From positions 21,861,927 through 21,925,926 of the forward strand of contig JANJXV010000024.1 in the NCBI GenBank assembly GCA_024803745.1: a DNA stretch of 64,000 nucleotides, in the 5' to 3' direction. The translations under genes were made by a program, and so were the position numbers. The notes beneath the pieces are model-generated. The model was not told where the DNA came from. It saw only the letters and a program-made list of their open reading frames with translations, and did no database searches. Positions 10,083-25,466 of the stretch are shown here, one piece after another. Each line of letters opens with the position of its first letter. Position 1 is the stretch's first letter. This DNA is from Megascapheus bottae (taxonomy: Eukaryota; Chordata; Mammalia; Rodentia; Geomyidae).

Positions 10083-13000
10083 TCGGAACCTCAGAAATCT
10101 AAATTTAGATTTCAGATCTGTGATGGATGGAAAACTGTGCCTGATGGACTGAATTGAATACCCATGTCTTCCATCTTTCCTGAAGGCCATGGGAATGGCA
10201 GTAACAAACCCACCTGGTAGACACTGCTCTTAATGAAAGGAAAATAAGCTACAATGAGATCACAGGACAGAGCTGCATGATTCCATATTCCCAGACAAAA
10301 ATTCTCCCTTCTTAGTTGTCTCAATGGTGAGCATTTTTTCCTAAAGGTTGTTCTGATTCTAAAACCCTTGTGTGTTATACACACTAGCCACCTTCCTATT
10401 ATAGCTACTTTGTCTTAATTTGGGTCATGTATACTAACTTTATTATTAATTGGAACAACTCATTATCTGATCATTTCTTTTCTCATTTGAAATTAGATTA
10501 GAAGGGGAAGTAAAACAACAATAATAATTTGCTGTTATCTAGACATTATCATATGTCATATCTCATTATTATAATTGCATTTAGTTCCGCTATCCAGGTG
10601 TTCAGTTACTCACAGTTCTCCATGAAACAAAGTTAGGTAGTGGAAACTTCTAGAAATAACTAATCTATAAGTTTAAAATAACTAATTGTAAACATAGTCA
10701 TGTTTGTTTGTCATTGCTATTCTCAGGATGCTAATGCAAGAGAATTTCTAGTTTGAGCCTAGCATGGTCTACATAGGAAGTTCAAGGCAATAAGTCAAGA
10801 CTCTGCCACAAGTAAAATGAACAAATAAATGACAAAATGACAAATGTCAAAATCCATTAGTTTAATGCCTTGCAATATTTTGCATTGTAATATTGTTTGT
10901 TATTGTTAAACTTGTACAGTAAATCTATAAATTAAAGGCACCAAAAGCATGAGAAGTAAACCATGCAACTATACAAAAGTCACCTGGAATAATCAAGATG
11001 GCAACATAGGAAATTTGGTTGCAGAATCTGAGCTCTTACCAAAGTAATGTGAAATTCTTGTGCTTATTGTGGAAGTGATTATTTGTGCACCAACTAATTC
11101 TATCTGCATCACAAATGTTGGAGGTTTGAGTGAGGTATGTTGCTTCTTGTCCTAGCTCTCTCTCCTCGGTGCCTTTGAACAATAGACATATACATTAGTT
11201 AATATTGATTCTCCTGGAACTGTGGATCAAATCATGGTAACTAAAATGGTTATAAACCGATGTTTTAACAACAGTGTAGTATCTCCTGGAGTCTATGAGA
11301 TTGTGTGGCAACTAGCAGACTGGCTTTGACAATGTAGAAGTGCAACTTGGGTACAAAATGAGAACCTAGCCCTCTTTAAGGATAGGATTATAAACTACCT
11401 TAGGAAGTACACTCATATAGATACTGACTCTTATCAATGACAAAGTAATTCTGGAAACCTCCTTTATTATTTGGTCAGCTCCTGATGCATGGCAAAAGTT
11501 TTAGAAGCTTTCTTTGTTCCTCAGAGTCCCTCTAGCTAGTTCAGGCTACCTTCTCTGTTTGCAGCACTGGGACCAGGCAGAGGCAGAGAAGTAGAGAATA
11601 CTAACAAATAAAATGTTTACCAGTAAGAACAACTTTGGCAGCCCTTTGAGGTATCTCAGCATTTATTAAACTCCTGGATAAAGCTCCTCAGATGCCATCC
11701 AGACAGGATAATTTCTACAACTTCCAGGATTCAGGATATTGGAGCTGGAAATGTCTTCAAGCACAACAGCTACCAGTGGGTCCATGTCTTCTCTGTAAAC
11801 CAAAAAGGATGGGGATTCACGTCTGAAAGGAGCTGTGAAGAGTGAATAATTGACGTTTGTCTGAAACAACTAAGAGCTCTGTAACAAAGAATATAGAACA
11901 ACACTGACAGTTACATCTGTGCCCTATACTCAGCCAATAGCAAAAGTCAAACACTTAAGGGCCCACTTGTCTATAGCCTTGTCCTAAATATTGAGTCTTG
12001 AGAACGAATTAGGTATAGTAAGATTCATAATGATGGAAATAAACCAAAAAAAAACGGACGTTGGGGGCTCATACCTCTAATTCTAACTACTTAAGAAGCT
12101 GAGATCTGAGAATGACCTGTCAAAGACACCCTGGACAGAAAAGTCCTTCTACTCTTATCTGCAATAAACTACTCAGAAAAGGCAGAAGTGGCTCTGTGGC
12201 TCAAGTAGCATAGAGCTTAGCTTGAGCAAAAAAAAGAGCTCAGGGACAGAGCTCAGGCCATGAATTTAAGGCCCAGGACTAGTAACAACCCCCCCCCACC
12301 TCCTGCCACACATACACACAAAGAACAAACAGAACATACAAGGCTAGGGAACGCTAACCAAACATCAAGCCTATAAATCATGAGCATTGAAGAAGAAGGA
12401 GATGAAAGCTAAGGCACAAGAGAGATTTAATAAGGTAATAGCAGAAAACTTCTCAACCTTTGAGGAAGAAATGGTGATCTAAGCACAGAAGGCTTATTTA
12501 GTTAAAACATCAGACATACAGAAACAAAGAAAAAAAAACATTGAAAGCAGCAAAAGAGAAGTCACATGTCACCTCCAAAGAAAAATCCATCAGAATAATA
12601 ACCCTAAACAGAAAGTTTAAATGCATCAACTATGATGGATTTAAAACATCATAAAATAATTATAAATCTAGATTAATGAACCCAGAAAAACTAAGCTTCC
12701 ATGATAAACAAGAACTAAAGGAATTCACTGTCAGTTAACTAAGGTTTCAGAAATACTACACACCACAAAAATACAGTAAAAGACATCTCAGTAGATGAGT
12801 GGATAAGCCAATGAGATATGAGAAGGAATCAAACACTGGAAAACAACTAAATAATGAATTATTACATTTTAATAGTAACTTTTAATGTATGTGGTCTCAA
12901 ATCTCAAAAGACACAGAATTGTTGCTTAGATGTAAACACAAGCAACCTTTTGTTGCTAACAAGAAAGGTCCTCAGTGGCAAAGACAAACATGATAGTAAA

Positions 13001-13299
13001 GTGAAAGAATGGAAAAGACTTTTCAAGGAAATTAAACCATAGGCACGAGCCACTCTATCCAAATCTCATAAAGCAGACTTCAAGTTTGTTAAAAGAGATA
13101 AAGATCCCTTCATATTAATGTAGTGAATAATCACCAAAGAGATGGTGACTATTAAATATAGTCATGTAGTATTGAGAAGTCTGAATTAACTTTGAAGTTT
13201 GAATCAACTCAAGTAAAAAGTTACTTTAAAGCAGGCCCCGTCAGAGGATCACTCTGATCTAATTCTAAACCAGCAGAGTTAGCAGCGAACAACTCCCAG
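10083..13299. other. Intergenic; only SINE relics
   Basis: No exon or trypsinogen relic recognised. A B1-like relic lies at about 10680-10830. A composite SINE on the plus strand lies at about 12050-12330 (ggctcatacctctaattcta.., gagctcagggacagagctc, then a C-rich and CA-rich end). The remainder is AT-rich. Confidence 0.5.
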
Positions 13300-13725
13300 T
13301 GTGGAAACTACCTTCAGTGACTAGAAAGTGCCTAAAGTTCCAGGTTAAGATGACGGAGACGATATCCTGACCTGCAGTTTGGCATGTGTCCCCCCAGCAC
13401 AAGCCACAGGCTTTAGCCAATCAATTAAAAAAAATGTTAGCCAGATAGGTATCAGCCGCTAGCTGCACAAATCAGCTTTGAATATTATTTTATGATTTTC
13501 CCATGGTGTGTGATGATTTGCTCAGACTTGTGGCAATGGTTGTAAAGTTCCCAGAACTCTATAAAAAAAATCCTGTACAATAGGAAATTGGGACTCTCAA
13601 CTCAGACCCGCTGTGTTGGTGTTGGTTGTGAGTCCAGGCTCCAGCTTGCAATAAAGATTCTCATGCTCTTACATCAGATTTGGCTCCTTGGTGGTCTTTG
13701 GGGACCCTGAATTCTGGGCACCTCA
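13300..13725 (+). mobile_element. Solo LTR of a gammaretrovirus-like endogenous retrovirus
   Basis: Plus-strand features in order: a TG start near 13300, a TATA-like ctataaaaaaa at about 13560, a polyadenylation signal AATAAA within 'cttgcaataaagattctc' at about 13650, and a U5 ending with 'tttggctccttggtggtctttgggg' and a terminal CA near 13725. This R-U5 arrangement is typical of gammaretroviral LTRs. No internal viral sequence or second LTR adjoins it. The exact ends are uncertain by several bases and no clean target duplication was found. Confidence 0.7.
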
Positions 13726-16700
13726 GCATTAGTGTTTTTAACATGAGTGTATGTTAATGCCATGTAGTATTAAAACAGGTACTGATATATAGAAATGGAA
13801 TACTTCTGTGCTTTATTGTCTTGTTGTGGCACTACATAACATTAAAATACAGATTGATCTGACACAATAAGAGGACACAAAACTTTAATATACCCCACTC
13901 GCTAAATATTAAATATTAAATAAAACTTCAAAACTAATGACACTATACATATACAGAATATTTCATCTCCTAGCCATAGAATACATTCTTCTAAGCAACA
14001 CTGGGAAATTTCTCCAAACTAGATGACATTTTAGCACATGAACCAAGTCTTAACATGTAGAAGATAGTTGAAACAGCAACCTGTTTTCTGTCAGACCACA
14101 ATAGGACAAAACTAAATGCTGAATAATTTCCTTTGGAATTCTCTGTCACTATAGAAATAAATAATGAGATAAAGAAATGAAAAACAAATTCCTGGAATGA
14201 AAACACAAATTACCAGAAAGGTTGGGATTCAGAAAGGACAGTATAAAGAGGAAACTTTATAGCTCTGCGGATAAAGATCAAAAGATAAGACAGATCCAAT
14301 TTAAAAAAATCACCTTGGTGTTATTTGTTTTATTGCATTCATCCAAATGTTTAAAACAATCAATATGCTTGATGAGCTCTCTATTTTATTTTCATATAGA
14401 ATTTGGAATTTCCAAAGAAATTGGAATAGTCTAATAATAATAATGATTCCTTAGAGCCAAATTTATATAAGTGCCTTATGGAAATTCAGTCCAAAAAAGC
14501 ATGATATTCTAAGGTACCATCATTTCTGTGCATGTTAACCAGAGATGGCATGCATATTTAGCTATACACAGACTTTTTCTTAAGGATTTTTTTCCTGATG
14601 GAAATAACTTTACAAACAATTGATTTCTCTTTGCATTTTCTTTGGTGAAAATTGGTTTCATGATAATGGCAATGAAGCTTGGGACTGCCTATCAAACATT
14701 AGGCCCTGAGTTCAAAACCAGGTACTGCCAAGTGATTTGTTATTCTTCAGACAAGAGACAGAGATAACAGAAGACAATAGAAACATGGCAGCAAGAACAC
14801 ATGGCCTGCCATCTTTTACCACTGGGAGTTGCTCTGATTTCTAGTCTTGCATGTACCTCAGTTCCCTTGTCAGGTCTGCAAAACATCTTTGCTTGATGGG
14901 CAGTGGTGCCCATAGTAAGTGTGGTTTGAAGGTGATCATACAGGGAGCACAACAGTACATCCTCAGGGAATCCTAAACTCATGCGGGTCAGGGGTGTTGT
15001 CTATGGCACATGGGAACACTGGAGCAGGGCAGATACAGGAGATACGTGGTGATGTCTCTAGTGGGCATGAGCTTGCATCTCATCACTCAAAGCTACTCCA
15101 AGACCCACTCACCACCCTATGTGGGGACCCTCCTGAAAACCTCCTCCCAGGAGTCTTATCCGTGTCCTTCGGTTAGGCTCAGCAAAACTTCACCCTGACC
15201 TTATCTGAAAGTGCACTGTCTCCCCAGCTGCAAGGACACTATACAGCCTGCTACAGTAAAATAATAAATACAGATATAAAGGAAAACATGTCAATTTATT
15301 GATGAGGGTCATACCTTTTTAGTACAGCAAGTACATTTGACTTCCAATCAAAAAGATTTGGTTATAAGCCCCCCAAAATGTAATTAGCTACTAACACACT
15401 CCAAAGGAACTCTCCTCCTCCATCATATAACGTCATAACCCCCACACTCCCAGCCCTTGTTTCTCTCACCTGCTCCGTGTGAGGTGGGGTCCCTCCTCAA
15501 CCACAATGAAAGCCTGTTCTGGAGGCTTCTGCCTTCTTGCTCTCCTCTCCTCTGCTTGATCTTCCCTAACACTCATGACTCAGTTTCCTAACACTAGAAA
15601 GCATAGCAAGGTGAAACCTTGAAACATTCTAGAAACCTGTCATTGACATGGGTTTTTTTTTTTTTTTACAAGAGTTTCCAATGAAATGAAGAATACCACA
15701 AAGAGAAAATTCTGTCACAGGAATACCAGTATACTAGGGATAAGGAATACTTCATGTTTTGTTGTAGCTCCTTATAAACTAGGTGAATAACTTTCAGAAA
15801 TTGATTTTAATTTTCTCCTATTTAGTATCAGTATATGTACTGAGTTACGAGGTGTGATGTGATCTGCCATAAAATATTTCACCTACTGTGCAGTGTACAA
15901 AAAACTTAAAATATCTGATGCTAAGAAATTACCAAATACTATGTATGAAATTCTAAAGAGATTTTCTGAATGTGTCCATAAATTGACTTAATTCTCTGTC
16001 TGCACTCTCTCTTAGCAGCAAATTCCAAGGGAAAGTTCTTGGAGATGTGTCTCACATGATAGATTGCCATCCTGGAGCAAAACAAGCTAAGAGATAGTGC
16101 CCAGGACTGAATTTAAGTCCCAGTTTTGGAACACACGTGCACAGAAAAGTTAAAACTTACAACCAAACATATATATTTTCTATTTAAAAGGCAAAAATTT
16201 GCCTAAGTCACTAAGTGTGGATGTATTACACATAGCTCTCAAATGTGCAGCCTGAAAGTTGACAGCTCCAAGATTCTAGCTCTAAATCATTTTTTTTGCC
16301 ACAATTAAAACCCAGGAGTTAAAACCTTGTCTGAGTGTAACAGTTCTGATCTCATAGCTTTATTTTAAGAGAGGTTCCTTAGAAATTGACCTTATTACTC
16401 CTGATCCTTTTGCCTGTCTGACATTCTCTAATCCTTTGGCTTCAGAGAAATCCCATTGGATTATTTAAAATGTTAACTACATTTCTTTAGTGTTACTTAG
16501 GCTAAATCAGGCTTCAGATATGTCAGGCAAGCCCTCTGCCACTTGAGTAACAGCCCCATCCCTCTTGCTGTGTATTTTGTCTTGAGGCAGGTTCTTTTCC
16601 AGGCGGGGATGGTCTTGAGACCAACTCTTCAACAACCCACCTGTGACCAGGACTGGATATGCTGGTACATGTCTCTAATCACAACAGACAGGAGGATTGA

Positions 16701-16973
16701 AAGGACTACATAGCATTATCCTATCACAAAAAGAGTGAAGCCAAAAATCAAAACCCAAAGCAGAATCCTCAAAAGGGTAATTAAATATATATGTTGGCAA
16801 ACTCTTACACAAGTTATCTGATAGATGGTCTATTTATGTTTGAGTGGAATATCAAACCTTTCAAATTCTCAAAAAAGTTCAATTCTTGAGTTTGTTTTGT
16901 CAATCACGACTAAGTTTCAACCAACCCCAAGCAATAACTAGACCAGGACACCTGTGGAACAGAACAAAACACT
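13726..16973. other. Intergenic; SINE fragments only
   Basis: ID/B1-type fragments are seen at about 14660-14745, 16040-16160 and 16500-16780, and an oligo-T run at about 15652-15668. I see no exon. The open frames around 14.7-15.2 kb have no recognisable similarity. Confidence 0.45.
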
Positions 16974-16979
16974 TTTATT
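16974..16979 (-). terminator. Polyadenylation signal AATAAA of trypsinogen gene B
   Basis: AATAAA on the minus strand, 59 bp downstream of the stop codon at 17040-17038, a spacing like that in gene A. Confidence 0.85.
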
Positions 16980-17037
16980 TAGAAGCTGATTTCATGAATG
17001 GAGAGGTGTGATTGGCTGCAGGGGATAAGAGAGGTGC

Positions 17038-21622
<4,585 letters not shown>

Positions 21623-21677
21623 GGTTGTACAGTGGATCTGGACTGTGCAATAGAATGAAGGTTTTCTTCCACGGCTA

Positions 21678-21683
21678 TTTATA
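21678..21683 (-). promoter_or_regulatory. TATA box of trypsinogen gene B
   Basis: TATAAA on the minus strand, 56 bp upstream of the ATG, at a distance matching gene A. Confidence 0.85.
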
Positions 21684-21718
21684 CTCCACATTTATCATTC
21701 ACTCCCATGGCTACAGGT

Positions 21719-21736
21719 GCCAGAAAGGTGATTTCA
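21719..21736 (-). promoter_or_regulatory. 18-bp promoter block shared with trypsinogen A
   Basis: Identical to 10065-10082. Here it overlaps an E-box caggtg immediately to its left (21715-21720) and is followed by ctggaaac, so both halves of a PTF1-like bipartite site may be present. That reading is inference. Confidence 0.6.
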
Positions 21737-22641
21737 CTGGAAACTATGAGGGATGGAAGATAAGTCAGAATCAAAGTTCAATGTCAGCACGTTTTCAAAA
21801 GGTTATGGGAGTAAAAAGAACAAAGACACCTGGTGAGTGTTATTATCCATAGTAGGGATACATGTTGGGCTGAAGTCACAGGAGAGAGGTGCAGGCTTCC
21901 AGACAAAAGCCAAGGCACTGGATTACCTCAATTATGAATTTTATTCCTATGGATTTTCTTAAACCTGGAATCTCTGATGATTAGGACAAGGCCTTAATGA
22001 TGAAGATGTTGTCCTTTTCACAATTAAATAATTTGCTTTAGGGAAGTACTGATCTTCTTCCATGTTAATGACTTTTTTCCAGAGGAAAGCAAAATTATAA
22101 TAGTTTGAAATAATAAATAAAAAGGTGAATGTAAACTAAAGGTTTTCCTTATCTGTGCGTTGCCTTCCATTGTTTCTATTGACTAGAGTCAACCATGAAC
22201 CAAAAATAATAAATGGAATGTTCTAGAAATATGCAACTCACAACTTTTAAATAACTTTCATTGGGTGTATTTTCATGTTCATTCTTTTTATTATTTTTTC
22301 ATTTCTTACTGTGCCTTATTTGTAAATAAACTTTTATACTAAGTATATATTTATGAAAATAAAATGTTTAGACACATCAGTCTATAGTCATATATTTACA
22401 TATTTGCAAATATATACTATAAATGTACATACACATTTATATACACACACTCACAGATATGTGTGTCTAACATTTATGTGCATAAGTATGATTAATACTA
22501 TTTTTAGTTGTAGGCATCTAGTGACTTGGAATGTATTTCCATGTCTGCCATGGATAAGGGTTTGGGCTGGCCTGCACTATGTCGGATGAATGACTGGTGT
22601 GTGCTATCACATCCAGTTTTTCTATTGGGATGGCCCCTCAT
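21737..22641. other. Intergenic, no gene seen
   Basis: AT-rich sequence with a TA/CA-rich low-complexity stretch at about 22330-22470. No exon or clear repeat family recognised. Confidence 0.5.
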
Positions 22642-23106
22642 TCTCGGGGTGTTTAGTCCTCCGTCCCTCCTGACCTGCAAGAGCGATGGAGAGAACACGC
22701 CCCCACCAGGACGAGCCGAGAAAGGAAAGGGCTGACTGATGGCCCCCAGCCTTCCCTCACCAGAGGACAATCAGACCCGACAGGGAGACCCGTCAAGGCA
22801 GGAACTCTTTTATTGAGGAAGTATATTTAGCTAATCTAGGATGCAGGAGCCTATCAGCACAAAGGTGGGCAAGGCAGGGGGGGGGAGGTAGGTAAAGAAG
22901 GGAAATCAGGTGCAATCTGTGAGGGTGGAAGTGTTCGGGGCCAATCCCTGAGGTAGCCTTACTTTACATCACAAACCACAGCCATGCCTTCCAATCGGGC
23001 GACAGGGAGGTTGGGGCCCAAAACCAGGAAATGAGCACTGGGCCATGAGGTAGGCCTCCTTTTCTACAGCATAGGTTTCCATTTCCCTGATGTGACGTGC
23101 CCCACC
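22642..23106 (-). repeat. 3' LTR of the provirus
   Basis: About 465 bp. It ends CCCCGAGA on the minus strand where the 5' LTR ends CCCCGACA, and contains AATAAA at 22814-22809. It is similar along its length to 24993-25460. Boundaries are uncertain by about 3 bases. Confidence 0.85.
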
Positions 23107-24971
23107 TCTCCCTGTTTTTTTGTTTTATGAAGCAGGTGCTTGCCTTACTCGAGAGTGTGCCTGTCTTTTGTCCCCCCCTGGGGATCTTACCCATCACTGA
23201 CTACCACTCTAGCTCTTCAGGCAATTCACCTGTAGAGTTGGCAGACCCAAATGGAGATTTTAAATAGGGGGGATGGCCAACGTCAGCAAAGGAAACCCTT
23301 CTATACACCTGTACATCCTGGAAAGAGCCGGGGCCAACCTCATAGGGTTCCAGTCCTCCATCTCGTAGCACAGCATATTGTTGTCGAACCACCATTAGCT
23401 GAACAGCTTTAACCTAAGAAACTGAAGGAGCTTATTGATCACACAAGGTCTGAATGTGAATACAAGGATCACTGTAACCAAGGGGCCCACGCAGGGGAGA
23501 GAGTCAGGGAGCCAACCATTTAGTGCAGTCCAGAGAGAGTTTGCATCGAGTTCATTTTGGCGGCGGTTGAGAACCTCCTGCAGCCTTTTTAAGCAGATCA
23601 AGGCCTCGACGATTTTGGAGGACTACTGCAGCCAGGGAATCAACTTGAAATTGTAGGTCCAACCTAGTGTCTTTATGGGTGGCGTGGATAATGATGCCCA
23701 GGATGAGGAGAAGGAAGGCGACTGAGGTATAGTCTCCTCATTTCTGTGAACGAGAGGGAGAAGGAAAATCATATCTCAAGAAGGGGTGCTCTTGGGTAAT
23801 TATGTTTTAGTTTGCTGACAATATTTTAAATCTCTAGCAGGTACCCAAATTGGGTTTGGTTCTCCCACTGGGAATCAATTTCCACTGGGGTCGGGGGTGG
23901 GGGGAACCTCCTTCTTTCTCAATTCTGTCCGATCTGCTCCAGTGTCAATCGGGTATCGGAACTTTTTTCCCACCATGAAGATATCCATTTTTGGCCTAAT
24001 CCCTGGGATTACTGGGACGGTCCAGGGAGCCCCAGGTGGATCCCTAGATGAGACACCTCCTTTGGGTGACAGGGCTGGAGGGTGCCCAGTCATTAGTTTA
24101 AAGGCTTTCCCTTGATATCAAATTTAGATTTACAATCCTTTTGCCAATGGAATCCCTTCCTACATCTGGGACAGGGTGTTTTAGATGGAGTTTGGCCTTT
24201 GGTCTGGCCTGAAAGATGTCCCTGTGGGGGATCAGGTCTTAACTGACCCCAGGGCAATCTCTTTTGAAGTGGCCTTGCTTTCAACACTCATAACAGACTC
24301 CTCTTCCAGCCCCATTGAGAGAGGTAGGGGTGGTAGAAAGCGCCTCTGCAAGTGAAGCTGTCTGTGACTGGTGGGCTTGAGTGCCTACATCCTAAGTGGC
24401 AACTATCCACCTCCCCATAGAGCTTTCCTTCATTCCTGCACAGGCCAGTTTGCTCTAGGGCCTGGCCCCAGGATCAAAGGAGACCAACAATCTCTCCTCA
24501 GAGTGAGACTTGAAACCCTTTTTCTCCTGAGCACTTCTCAATTAAAGTTTCCTAGGCCTGATCAGATCGTCCTTTGAAGCCACCTTGGGGGCATCTCTGC
24601 CATCCCCTAGATGAGCCAGGCTAGAAGCAGGCCTTGAGAGCAGACAAAGTCAGATAGACCCCAAGGGGAGGAACCTCCCCCAAGTCAATCTCCCTCCTTC
24701 TCACACACTTTCTACACAGTCCCAGGTGGTCCAATTGAGAAGACTGGCCACCATTAACCAGGGAGTGGCCTGTGTTAAGGCCTCCCAGACCTTCTCAGCC
24801 CGGGGATCCGAGATCTCCAAACCTTGGCTTTTAAGCATCAATCTCGACGTTTTGAGCGCCGGGTCCTCATGCTTGGTGTGAGATTGCCCCATCTTTTCAG
24901 GGAGACCCTTACCTTGTAACTCGCTTGGCTTGACTCGCCGATGGTTTTGCTTCGATGAGCACTCTTTTCCT

Positions 24972-24989
24972 GCCCCACGTTGGGCACCA
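24972..24989 (-). other. Retroviral primer binding site (tRNA-Lys1,2 type)
   Basis: Minus strand TGGTGCCCAACGTGGGGC, beginning 3 nt after the 5' LTR. Its start matches the HERV-K(HML-2)-type site for tRNA-Lys1,2, consistent with the betaretroviral zinc knuckle. Confidence 0.8.
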
Positions 24990-24992
24990 GAA

Positions 24993-25460
24993 TGTCGGGG
25001 TTTTTAGTCTTCGGTCCCTCCTGACCTGCAAAAGGGATAGAGAGAACACATCCCCGACCAGGACAAGCCGAGAAAGGAGAGGGCCGACTGACCACCTGCA
25101 CCCAGCCCTCCCTCACCGGAGGACAATCAGATACTTCAGGAAGACCTGTCAAGGCAGGAACTCATTTATTGAGGAAGTACATTTAGCAAATATAGGATGC
25201 AGGCACCTATCAGCACAAAGGTGGGCAGGGAGTGGGGGAGGTAGATAAAGAAGGAAAATCAGGTGTTGCCCAAGAGGACGGAAGTGTTTGAGGCCAATCT
25301 CTGAGGTATCCTTACTTTACATCACAAACCACAGCCATGCCTTCCAACCAGGTGACAGGCAAGTTGGGTCCCCAAGCCAGGAAAATGAGCACTGGGCCAT
25401 GAGGTAGGCCTCCTTTTCTACAGCATAAGTTTCCATTTCCCTGATGTGACATGCTCCACA
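24993..25460 (-). repeat. 5' LTR of the provirus
   Basis: About 468 bp, with AATAAA at 25170-25165. It differs from the 3' LTR by scattered substitutions and small indels, so the insertion is not recent. Confidence 0.85.
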
Positions 25461-25466
25461 TCTCAT

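Larger units (their letters stand above)
22642..25460 (-). mobile_element. Internally deleted betaretrovirus-like (ERVK-type) provirus
   Basis: Minus-strand provirus with two LTRs (5' LTR about 25460-24993, 3' LTR about 23106-22642) that align almost end to end. Just inside the 5' LTR, 24989-24972 is an 18-nt primer binding site of the tRNA-Lys1,2 type. A gag start with MGQ (myristoylation-type) follows at 24892, then a CX2CX4HX4C zinc knuckle near 24180, a DTGAD protease active-site motif near 23950, and then directly an env transmembrane C-terminal part at about 23600-23200. A purine-rich tract precedes the 3' LTR. Most of gag, all reverse transcriptase/integrase and most of env are missing, and frames are broken, so it cannot be replication competent. 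Flanks cctcat/tctcat suggest an imperfect 6-bp target duplication. Confidence 0.88.
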
